A DNA stretch of 64,000 nucleotides from Streptomyces sp. SDr-06. Lineage in GTDB: Bacteria > Actinomycetota > Actinomycetes > Streptomycetales > Streptomycetaceae. The first letter of the stretch is position 1, and every line of letters starts with the position of its first letter. Position numbers and translations under genes: made by a program. The notes beneath the pieces were generated by a model. It worked only from the letters and a program-made list of their open reading frames with translations, had not been told where the DNA came from and did not search any database. Below, piece after piece: positions 1 through 6,602 of the stretch. Location: NCBI RefSeq assembly GCF_003324565.1, contig NZ_QOLA01000019.1, positions 62,001-126,000 on the forward strand, read 5' to 3'.

Positions 1-231
1 GGACAGACCGAGATCGTCGGCACGTACTCCGGTGGCGGCGCCGGACTCCAGGGCGAGATCGCCGCCACGACGAAGAAGGGGAGCGGGCTGGTCGCGGCCT
101 ACGCGGCGGCCCTCGACCACGTGATCCAGGACGGCTCCTACGCGAAGGTGCTCGCGCGGTGGGGGCTGTCCGGCGAAGCGGTGACGCACTCCGAGATCAA
201 CCCGCCGGGACTGCCCAGGCCCAGGCCGTGA
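1..231 (+). CDS. ABC transporter solute-binding protein, C-terminal fragment
   Basis: The window opens inside a reading frame that ends at a TGA at 229-231. The visible 76 residues resemble the end of the amino-acid type (SBP family 3) periplasmic-binding domain: a stretch about alternating ligand-lobe residues, then AAYAAALDHVIQDGSYAKVL, the family's usual last helix before the C-terminus. Such proteins are exported, usually as lipoproteins, and hand a small polar solute to an ABC permease. It lies 66 bp upstream of two flavin monooxygenase genes on the same strand, an arrangement often seen in loci for scavenging sulfur or nitrogen from organic compounds. The substrate cannot be told from the fragment; the start and signal peptide are outside the window. 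Confidence 0.75.
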   Translation, partial: GQTEIVGTYSGGGAGLQGEIAATTKKGSGLVAAYAAALDHVIQDGSYAKVLARWGLSGEAVTHSEINPPGLPRPRP

Positions 232-297
232 CCGGGCCGAGCCGCTCGGGCCCACCCGGCCGCCCGACCACGACAGACCACGACAGAAAGGCCCACC

Positions 298-1320
298 ATG
301 TCCGCACCACCCGTGCGCGGCCCCCTGCATCTCGCCGCCTCCCTCGACGGGGCCGGGCACTACGACGCCGCGCACTTCGTCTCGCTCGCGCGCCTCGCCG
401 AGCAGGGCACCCTCGACTTCGTCACGCTCGGGGACTCCTTCGCGCGGCCGGGGCTCGACGCGCTCGCCGTGCTCGCCCGGGTCGCGCCCGCCACCGAACA
501 CGTCGGCCTCGTCCCGGTCGTGAACACCACCCACACCGAGCCCTTCCACGTCTCCTCGGCCGTGGCCACCCTGGACTGGGTGAGCCGGGGCCGGGCCGGG
601 TGGAGCCCGGAGGTGTCCACCACCGAGGCCGAGGCCCGGCTCTTCGGGCGACGGCCCGCCGTCCGCACGGCCGAGGCGTGGCACGAGGCACGCGAAGTCG
701 CCGACGTGGCGGCCAGGTTGTGGGACTCCTGGGAGGACGACGCCGAGATACGCGACGAGTCCACCGGCCGCTTCATCGACCGGGACAAGCTCCACTACGT
801 CGACTTCGAGGGCCGCTCCTTCTCCGTACGCGGACCCGCCATCGTGCCCCGGCCGCCGCAGGGCCATCCGGTCACCGTCATCGACGCGACCGCCGCCGAG
901 CCGAGGGCCGCCGCCGTGCGCCACGGCGATGTCGCCCTCGTACGCACCCAGGATCCGCTCGCGGCGCGCACGGCCCGCGAGGAGCTGCGCGACCGGGCCC
1001 GCGCGCACGGCCGGGACCCCGAACGGCTGCGGGTGCTCGGCTCGGTCCCGGTGGCGCTGCACACCACCGCGGACGCCGTGGAACTGGCCGGGCTGATCGG
1101 GGCCTGGCACGAGGAGGGCGCCGTCGACGGCTTCCATCTGCGCCTGGCGGACGCCGGGCGCGACCTCGCGCTCGTCGTGCGGGCCACCGTGCCGGTCCTC
1201 CAGCACCGCGGCCTGCTGCGCCACTTCTATCCGGGCGCCACCCTGCGCGAACACCTGGGCCTGGCACGGCCCGTCAACCAGTACGCCACCGCCGGCGGAG
1301 GCCGCCATGACCACGGGTAA
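298..1320 (+). CDS. LLM-class flavin-dependent oxidoreductase (luciferase-like monooxygenase)
   Basis: A 340-residue member of the bacterial-luciferase-like TIM-barrel family, which uses reduced FMN and oxygen to oxidise small organic substrates. Family signs are the N-terminal LARLAEQGTLDFVTLGDSF strand-helix, the conserved VARLWDSWEDDA element and the RPPQGHPVTVIDA segment, which are shared with the NtaA/DmoA-like protein encoded next. It starts at ATG 298 with AAAGG about 7 nt upstream and overlaps the next gene by 14 bp, so the two are translationally coupled. The protein is shorter than its partner and may be a subgroup of unassigned substrate. With the binding protein upstream, oxidation of an imported sulfur or nitrogen compound is a reasonable inference, not shown. 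Confidence 0.85.
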   Translation: MSAPPVRGPLHLAASLDGAGHYDAAHFVSLARLAEQGTLDFVTLGDSFARPGLDALAVLARVAPATEHVGLVPVVNTTHTEPFHVSSAVATLDWVSRGRAGWSPEVSTTEAEARLFGRRPAVRTAEAWHEAREVADVAARLWDSWEDDAEIRDESTGRFIDRDKLHYVDFEGRSFSVRGPAIVPRPPQGHPVTVIDATAAEPRAAAVRHGDVALVRTQDPLAARTAREELRDRARAHGRDPERLRVLGSVPVALHTTADAVELAGLIGAWHEEGAVDGFHLRLADAGRDLALVVRATVPVLQHRGLLRHFYPGATLREHLGLARPVNQYATAGGGRHDHG

Positions 1321-2626
1321 GAAGCAGATCCATCTCGCCGCCCACTTCCCCGGCGTCAACAACACCACCGTCTGGGCCGACCCGCGCTCCAAGTCGCAGA
1401 TCGAGTTCTCGTCCTTCGAGCACCTCGCGCGGACCGCCGAACGCGGCCTGTTCGACTTCTTCTTCCTCGCCGAAGGCCTGCGGCTTCGCGAGCACAAGGG
1501 CCGCGTCCACGACCTCGACGTGGTGGGGCGCCCCGAGTCGATCACCCTGCTCAACGCGCTCGCGGCCGTCACCGAGCGGCTGGGCCTCGCCGCCACGGTG
1601 AACGCGACCTTCAACGAGCCGTACGAGATCGCCCGCCGGTTCGCCTCGCTCGACCACCTCAGCGGCGGCCGGGCCGCCTGGAACGTGGTCACCTCTCCCG
1701 ACGCCTTCACCGGCGAGAACTTCCGCCGCGGCGGCTTCCTCGACCGCGCCGACCGCTACACCCGGGCCGCCGAATTCGTCGCCACGGCGCGGGAGTTGTG
1801 GGACTCCTGGGAGCCGGGGGGAGCGTCGGGTCCGGCGGGTTCCTTCGCGCACCACGGACGGCACTTCCGTGTCGAGGGGAAGTTCGGCGTGCCGCGCTCC
1901 CCGCAGGGCCACCCCGTCGTGATCCAGGCCGGCGACTCCGGCGAGGGCCGCGAGTTCGCCGCCTCGGCCGCCGACGTCATCTTCACCCGGCACGGCACCC
2001 TGGAGGCGGGCCGCGCCTTCTACGCCGACGTCAAGGGCCGCCTCGCCCAGTACGGCCGCGAGCCCGACGACCTCAAGATCATGCCCGGGGTCACCTTCGT
2101 GCTCGGCGACACCGCGGCCGAGGCCCAGGAGAAGGCCGCCGAGATCCGCCACCAGCAGGTCTCGCCGCAGAACGCGATCCTGGCCCTCGAACAGATCTGG
2201 GGCCGCGACCTGTCCGGCTACGACCCGGACGGCCCGCTGCCCGAGATCGACCCCGACCCGGACTCCGGGCTCGTACAGGGCCGGGTGAAGATCACCAACG
2301 CCTTCGAGATCGCCGCCAAGTGGCGCGCCCTGTCCGAGGCCAAGGGGCTCTCCATCCGGCAGACGGTGATCGAGACCACCGGCCGCCAGTCCTTCATCGG
2401 CACCCCCGACACGGTCGCCGCCGAACTCGACGCGTTCGTGCAGGGCGACGCCGCCGACGGCTTCATCCTCGTCCCCCACCTCACCCCCGGCGGCCTGGAC
2501 GACTTCGTCGACCAGGTGGTGCCCCGGCTCCAGGAGCGCGGCGCGTTCCGCACGGAATACACCGGCTCCACGCTGCGCTCACACCTCGGGCTGCGTACCC
2601 CCGGTGTGGAAAGGTTGACCGCATGA
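1307..2626 (+). CDS. NtaA/SnaA/DmoA-family FMN-dependent monooxygenase
   Basis: The 439-residue product has the full length and signature order of the NtaA/SnaA/DmoA/SoxA flavin monooxygenases: HLAAHFPGVNNTTVWADP near the N-terminus, FDFFFLAEGL, the substrate-side SGGRAAWNVVTSPDAFTGEN block and SPQGHPVVIQAGDSGEGREF. These enzymes need reduced FMN from a separate reductase and oxidise compounds such as nitrilotriacetate, dimethyl sulfide or dibenzothiophene. The start at ATG 1307 is preceded by GGCGGAGG and lies inside the end of the upstream LLM gene; its TGA overlaps the ATG of the DUF1684 gene. No flavin reductase is visible in the operon, so FMNH2 must come from elsewhere. Substrate unknown. 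Confidence 0.88.
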   Translation: MTTGKKQIHLAAHFPGVNNTTVWADPRSKSQIEFSSFEHLARTAERGLFDFFFLAEGLRLREHKGRVHDLDVVGRPESITLLNALAAVTERLGLAATVNATFNEPYEIARRFASLDHLSGGRAAWNVVTSPDAFTGENFRRGGFLDRADRYTRAAEFVATARELWDSWEPGGASGPAGSFAHHGRHFRVEGKFGVPRSPQGHPVVIQAGDSGEGREFAASAADVIFTRHGTLEAGRAFYADVKGRLAQYGREPDDLKIMPGVTFVLGDTAAEAQEKAAEIRHQQVSPQNAILALEQIWGRDLSGYDPDGPLPEIDPDPDSGLVQGRVKITNAFEIAAKWRALSEAKGLSIRQTVIETTGRQSFIGTPDTVAAELDAFVQGDAADGFILVPHLTPGGLDDFVDQVVPRLQERGAFRTEYTGSTLRSHLGLRTPGVERLTA

Positions 2627-3420
2627 GCACGCAAGCACAGCGCGATCCCCGGCCCGACCCGGCGCTCGACTGGAAGAAGTGGCACGAGCACCGCGTCGAG
2701 TCGGTCTCCGCGCCGTACGGACCGCTCGCCCTGACCGGCACCCACTGGCTCGCGGACGGCGTGCCCGAGGAACTCGGCCGGTGGCGCGAGGACGGCGACG
2801 AGCTGGTGCTCGCCGCCGCCCCGGAGCACCAACTCACCCTGGACGGTGCTCCATTGGACGGCGAGGTGCGCCTCGGCGCCGACGACGGACCGGCCGCGAA
2901 GGCCCGGCTCGCCCAGGGGGACCGCAGGCTCGTGGTGCTGCGCCGGGAGGGCCTGTGGGGGGTCCGGGTGTGGGACCCGGCCTCCGCGGCGCGCCAGGCC
3001 TTCGCGGGCATCGACGCCACCCCGTACGAGGAACGGTTCCGGCTGCCCGGCACCTTCCGCCCGTACGGGCCGACGCGGGTGCGGGTGGCGAACGCCGACG
3101 GGGTCGAGCGGGGGCTCGAACTCGCCGGGGAGATCGCCTTCACGCTCGGCGGCCAGGAGCACACCCTCCAGGTCTCGGTCGAGGCCGACGGTTCGCTGTG
3201 GGCGGTGTTCGCCGACGGGACCAGCGGCAGGTCCACCTTCCGGTTCCGCTTCCTGCGGCCCGAGGCCCCGGCCGCCGACGGATCGGTGACCGTCGACTTC
3301 AACCGCGCGGTGCTGCCGCCCTGTGCCTTCGCCGACCACTTCATCTGCCCCTTCCCGCCCCCGGGCAACACCCTTCCCCTCGACATCCCGGCGGGGGAGC
3401 GGAACATCCGCACCCGCTGA
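2623..3420 (+). CDS. DUF1684 domain-containing protein
   Basis: A 265-residue soluble protein starting at ATG 2623, whose ATGA overlaps the stop of the monooxygenase gene. It shows the DUF1684 pattern: WKKWHEHRVESVSAPYGPLA near the start, the central RVWDP and YEERFRLPGTFRPY elements, and a C-terminal VDFNRAVLPPCAFADHFICP segment followed by PPPGNTLPLDIPAGE. The biochemical role of the family is not established as far as I know. The tight coupling to two flavin monooxygenases suggests it acts on the same substrate or product. It is the last gene of the operon; the next gene begins 193 bp later with its own ribosome site. Confidence 0.85.
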   Translation: MSTQAQRDPRPDPALDWKKWHEHRVESVSAPYGPLALTGTHWLADGVPEELGRWREDGDELVLAAAPEHQLTLDGAPLDGEVRLGADDGPAAKARLAQGDRRLVVLRREGLWGVRVWDPASAARQAFAGIDATPYEERFRLPGTFRPYGPTRVRVANADGVERGLELAGEIAFTLGGQEHTLQVSVEADGSLWAVFADGTSGRSTFRFRFLRPEAPAADGSVTVDFNRAVLPPCAFADHFICPFPPPGNTLPLDIPAGERNIRTR

Positions 3421-3613
3421 CCCCCGGCGCGCGCCTCCTCGCGGGGTCCGGCCAAAAGGCGCCCTTGCGCGCCCCGGCCGGGCCCCCGAATACTCCTCCG
3501 CAGCGCTTGTCAGGAGCACGGCTTGCGCCTTGTTGTGCTGCCGTCATCCTTGGCTGCGCCTCACGGGGTCCCCCCAGCCACGGGCCCCTCGATTCCCCTC
3601 GGGAGGAACAGAA

Positions 3614-4519
3614 GTGAGGATCAAGCGCACCACCCCCACACCCCCCTCCGGTCTCGCGAGACGCACCAAGTTCGCGGCCGTCGCCACCGGACTGCTCGCC
3701 GCCGTGGCGATAGCCGTCCCGCACGCGAGCGCCACCCCCACCCACACCTTCGGGGCCGCTGCCCTGACCGCCGCGAGCGACGCCGTGCGCGGCGCGGACG
3801 TGGCCGGCACCGCATGGAGCGTGGACAGCGCCACCGGCAAGGTCGTCGTCACGGCCGACTCCACCGTCTCGGCGGCCGACCTGGCGAAGATCAAGCGCGA
3901 GGCCGGCGCCAACGCGGGCGCCCTGCGCATCGAGCGGACGCCGGGGAAGTTCACCAAGCTGCTCTCCGGCGGCGACGCGATCTACACCAGCAGCTGGCGC
4001 TGCTCGCTGGGCTTCAACGTCAAGCGGGGCTCCACGTACTACTTCCTGACGGCCGGTCACTGCACCCAGGGCTACCCGAACTACTACACCAGCACGTCGC
4101 ACGCGACGAGCATCGGCCCGACCGTGGGCACCAGCTTCCCGGGCCACGACTACGGCCTCGTGCAGTACACCAACACCTCGCTCGCGCACCCGAGCGCCGT
4201 CGGCAGCCAGCGCATCACCAGTGCGGCCAATCCGACGGTCGGCCAGACGGTCACCCGGCGCGGCTCGACCACCGGCATCCACAGCGGGCGGGTCACCGCG
4301 CTCAACCAGACGGTCAACTACGGCAACGGCGACATCGTGTCCGGTCTCATCAGGACCACCGTGTGCGCCGAGCCGGGTGACTCCGGCGGCCCGCTCTACG
4401 CCGGCTCCACCGCACTCGGACTCACCTCCGGCGGCAGCGGCAACTGCACCTCCGGCGGAACGACGTTCTTCCAGCCGGTGGTCCAGGCCATGAACGCCTA
4501 TGGCGTGACCCTCTTCTGA
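3614..4519 (+). CDS. Secreted chymotrypsin-like protease of the streptogrisin (S1E) family
   Basis: GTG 3614 follows a clear GGAGG at 3602-3606 and gives a 301-residue pre-pro-protease. Residues 1-40 form a Tat/Sec-like export signal with twin-arginine-like ARRTKF and a hydrophobic core; a pro-segment runs to about residue 116. The mature part begins near LSGGDAIY and contains the catalytic triad H149 (TAGHC), D179 (HDYGL) and S257 (GDSGGP), plus two Cys pairs as in streptogrisin B. The TSGGSGNCTSGG loop forms the S1 pocket wall, pointing to large hydrophobic P1 specificity. The pro-segment should act as folding chaperone and is removed by self-cleavage. It is monocistronic, closed by the hairpin at 4556-4586. 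Confidence 0.95.
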   Translation: MRIKRTTPTPPSGLARRTKFAAVATGLLAAVAIAVPHASATPTHTFGAAALTAASDAVRGADVAGTAWSVDSATGKVVVTADSTVSAADLAKIKREAGANAGALRIERTPGKFTKLLSGGDAIYTSSWRCSLGFNVKRGSTYYFLTAGHCTQGYPNYYTSTSHATSIGPTVGTSFPGHDYGLVQYTNTSLAHPSAVGSQRITSAANPTVGQTVTRRGSTTGIHSGRVTALNQTVNYGNGDIVSGLIRTTVCAEPGDSGGPLYAGSTALGLTSGGSGNCTSGGTTFFQPVVQAMNAYGVTLF

Positions 4520-4555
4520 CGGTACGTCACTGAACGCCGGCCGGACCGGCGGCCG

Positions 4556-4586
4556 AGCCCCCGCCCGGGAGAACCGGACGGGGGCT
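4556..4586 (+). terminator. Intrinsic terminator hairpin after the protease gene
   Basis: An 8-bp arm (AGCCCCCG), one C/A mismatch and a 4-bp CCGG arm pair with the mirror sequence around a 5-nt GAGAA loop. It starts 37 bp after the protease stop and lacks a T-run, as is common in Streptomyces. Confidence 0.75.
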
Positions 4587-4684
4587 TCCGGCTGGACGCG
4601 ATGCGCTGATTTGAGAGGATGTGGAGGGGCAGCAGCAGAACGGGTCCGAGAGTGACCGGCGCCGGACACACGGGGTGAGACGCA

Positions 4685-5164
4685 TTGAAGCGCATCGGAG
4701 TGACCGGCCACCGGGACATCCCGTCCGACGCCTTCGAGGAGATCCGCGACCGCCTGCGCGCCCTGCTCTGCGGCCACGACGGCTCTCTTGAGGCGCTCTC
4801 CAGCCTGGCCACCGGCGCCGACCAGCTCTTCGCCGACATCGCCCTGGACTGCGGCGCCGCCCTGATCGTGGTGATCCCGAGCGGCGACTACGAGACGGGC
4901 TTCGCGGACGCCGCCGAACTGGCCCGCTACCGGGGCCTCAAGCGGCGCGCCAGCCAGGAGGTCGCGCTCGGCTTCCCGCACTCCACGGACGAGGCCTACT
5001 ACGCGGCCGGGGCCTACATCGCGGACAACTGCGACCGGCTCGTGGCCGTGTGGGACGGTCTGCCGGCCCGCGGCCTCGGCGGCACCGGCGACATCGTGCA
5101 GTACGCCCGCAGCCTCGGCCGGCCGGTCACGGTCGTCTGGTGCGACGGCGTCAGCAGGATCTGA
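4685..5164 (+). CDS. SLOG-superfamily protein (predicted nucleotide-ligand sensor)
   Basis: A 159-residue Rossmann-like protein with the hallmarks I associate with the SLOG (SMF/DprA-LOG) superfamily. These are an N-terminal GVTGHRDI loop (residues 5-12), the SSLATGADQLFADIAL helix, LIVVIPSGDY, a central AYYAAGAYIADNCDRLVAVWDG block and a glycine-rich GGTGDIVQYAR helix before the last strand. SLOG domains are proposed to bind or process nucleotide-derived signals in prokaryotic conflict systems and occur in TRPM channels. The start is TTG 4685 with GGGGTGAG upstream; no ATG fits in frame. The stop is 9 bp from the stop of the convergent two-domain SLATT gene, the predicted membrane effector. 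Family assignment is by pattern memory; ligand unknown. Confidence 0.72.
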   Translation: MKRIGVTGHRDIPSDAFEEIRDRLRALLCGHDGSLEALSSLATGADQLFADIALDCGAALIVVIPSGDYETGFADAAELARYRGLKRRASQEVALGFPHSTDEAYYAAGAYIADNCDRLVAVWDGLPARGLGGTGDIVQYARSLGRPVTVVWCDGVSRI

Positions 5165-5173
5165 CCGGGCGGG

Positions 5174-6130
5174 TCAACTCCGCAGCCGCGCGAGCCAGTC
5201 CGTGTGCTGGGGCGAGACCACGCGCTCGGTCTCGTACACGGCCTGCGGCCACTGCCGTTCGGTGACCATGTTCTCCATCGCCACGTGCATCTCCATCAGG
5301 TCCTGCTCCACCAGCGCGTGGGCCGAGATCAGCGGCTGGTGGCGGCGGATCTCGCTCCAGGCGAGACAGGCCGCGGCCGAGGACGACAGCACGCCCGCCG
5401 CGTTCACCCCCTGCGCCACCGAGAAGGTCTGGAGCGTGGCGAAGAGGAGGGCGAGGAGCGTCAGCAGGGTGATCGCGGTCGACCACAGCCGGGTGGCGCG
5501 CCGCGAGGTCTCCTGGCGGCGCCGGTACCAGTTGCGCTGCTCGATGAGCCGGTCCCGTACGTAGGTCTCCTTGCGCACGTTGAACGACTTGCCCCGTAAC
5601 TCCCGCATGCTCGGCGTGACGAGACCCCCGGAGGGGAGTTCGCCGTCCTCGCGCGGGTCGCGCCAGCCGACCTTCCGCAGCTCCCGCAGGCCCTCCTCGA
5701 CGCGGGCGACGAACAGGCCCTCCGGATCGGGGGCGTTGAGGTCGAAGGGAGCGCCGTGCACGGCGTAGCGCCAGCACATCGACTTGATGAACTCGGCGGC
5801 GGAGCGGTTGAGCTGCCAGTGCGAGGCGGCGTGCCTGCGGGCCGCCCCGAAACTCGCGAGCAGTACCCCGGCGTAGGCCAGCGCACTCAGCGCGCTGAGC
5901 AGCTGGAAGTCCGCGCCGACCCGTACCCGCGGCAGCGCCGTGGCGAGCGCGCCGACGACGAGGAGCGAGAGCTGGGTGCGGGTCAGCTTGACCGCCGACT
6001 GCTGCCGGCCGATCGCCAGCGCGTCCGCGTGGTGGAAGAGGCCCGGCAGATCCGCGTTCCGGAAGACCATGCTCTGCAGTGGGCCGGGAATCGCCGTCAC
6101 ATGCACCCCCGTCTGCGGTTTTTTCTTCAT
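5174..6130 (-). CDS. Tandem SLATT / DUF4231 membrane protein (predicted pore-type effector)
   Basis: With ATG at 6130 the product has 318 residues. There are two similar modules: an N-terminal one (LPGLFHHADALAIGRQQ, then hydrophobic segments about 52-67 and 77-94) and a C-terminal one (TYVRDRLIEQRNWYRRRQ at 189-206, then hydrophobic segments about 217-238 and 243-257). A long charged linker separates them. This order matches SLATT_3 plus SLATT_1 (DUF4231), two-helix membrane domains proposed to form pores when a partner SLOG or SMODS protein senses a signal. The convergent neighbour is such a SLOG gene. Leu178 is a TTA codon (5597-5599), so translation should depend on the bldA tRNA. In-frame ATGs at 6175 and 6070 are alternative starts; none has a strong ribosome site. 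Confidence 0.72.
   Translation of the reverse strand: MKKKPQTGVHVTAIPGPLQSMVFRNADLPGLFHHADALAIGRQQSAVKLTRTQLSLLVVGALATALPRVRVGADFQLLSALSALAYAGVLLASFGAARRHAASHWQLNRSAAEFIKSMCWRYAVHGAPFDLNAPDPEGLFVARVEEGLRELRKVGWRDPREDGELPSGGLVTPSMRELRGKSFNVRKETYVRDRLIEQRNWYRRRQETSRRATRLWSTAITLLTLLALLFATLQTFSVAQGVNAAGVLSSSAAACLAWSEIRRHQPLISAHALVEQDLMEMHVAMENMVTERQWPQAVYETERVVSPQHTDWLARLRS
5597..5599 (-). promoter_or_regulatory. In-frame TTA codon (bldA-dependence site) in the SLATT gene
   Basis: The codon for Leu178 in MRELRG reads TTA on the minus strand and lies in frame (141 codons from the stop). In Streptomyces TTA is read only by the developmentally controlled bldA tRNA. Confidence 0.8.
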
Positions 6131-6277
6131 TCTTTCGCAGGGGCGGCTCTTGTGCGCCCCGTTTGCGTACTCCATCCGCTGGTGGGGATGAGAGTAAAGT
6201 CGTCCCGCCGACACTGCAACGGTGCATGTGCCGGTGCCACTGTCCACGTGCGGTTGTCACTCACCCCAGGGACGAAC

Positions 6278-6463
6278 GTGAAACCCTTCGTAGATTCAGT
6301 AAATTCAGCCTCATTCGCCGCAGCGAAGAAGGACCGGGTGCCCTTGGCCGAACTGGCCGAGAAGGGCACGGACCGGGCCGTCGACAAGATGCTCAGCAGG
6401 ATCCTGGACGCCCCGGACGGCCACCGCTCCACAGACGTGTCCTCCTTCAACTCCGCCCTGTGA
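6278..6463 (+). CDS. FxSxx-COOH peptide (FxsA-type RiPP-like precursor)
   Basis: A 61-residue peptide from GTG 6278, with CAGGGA 6-11 nt upstream. Its last five residues are F-N-S-A-L, the exact F-x-S-x-x-carboxyl end that defines the FxSxx-COOH family. The middle (VPLAELAEKGTDRAVDKMLS) matches the short leader helix of such peptides. The radical SAM/SPASM protein FxsB is encoded 139 bp downstream on the same strand and is expected to modify residues in this tail. The mature structure and activity of the family are not established in detail as far as I know. The gene stands 147 bp from the divergent SLATT start, so they share a promoter region. Confidence is high because tail motif and maturase occur together. 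Confidence 0.82.
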   Translation: MKPFVDSVNSASFAAAKKDRVPLAELAEKGTDRAVDKMLSRILDAPDGHRSTDVSSFNSAL

Positions 6464-6602
6464 TCCGGTAGTTGGAGTCCGGTCTCCGCCGGGTCGGCCC
6501 GGCGGGGACCGGTGGGACGGGCGAGCCGGGCGGGGCCCCGGAGAATTCCCGGTGAACTCCCGGCCGGTGCAGTCGAATTCCCGATCTCGCTAAACTGGCA
6601 CA

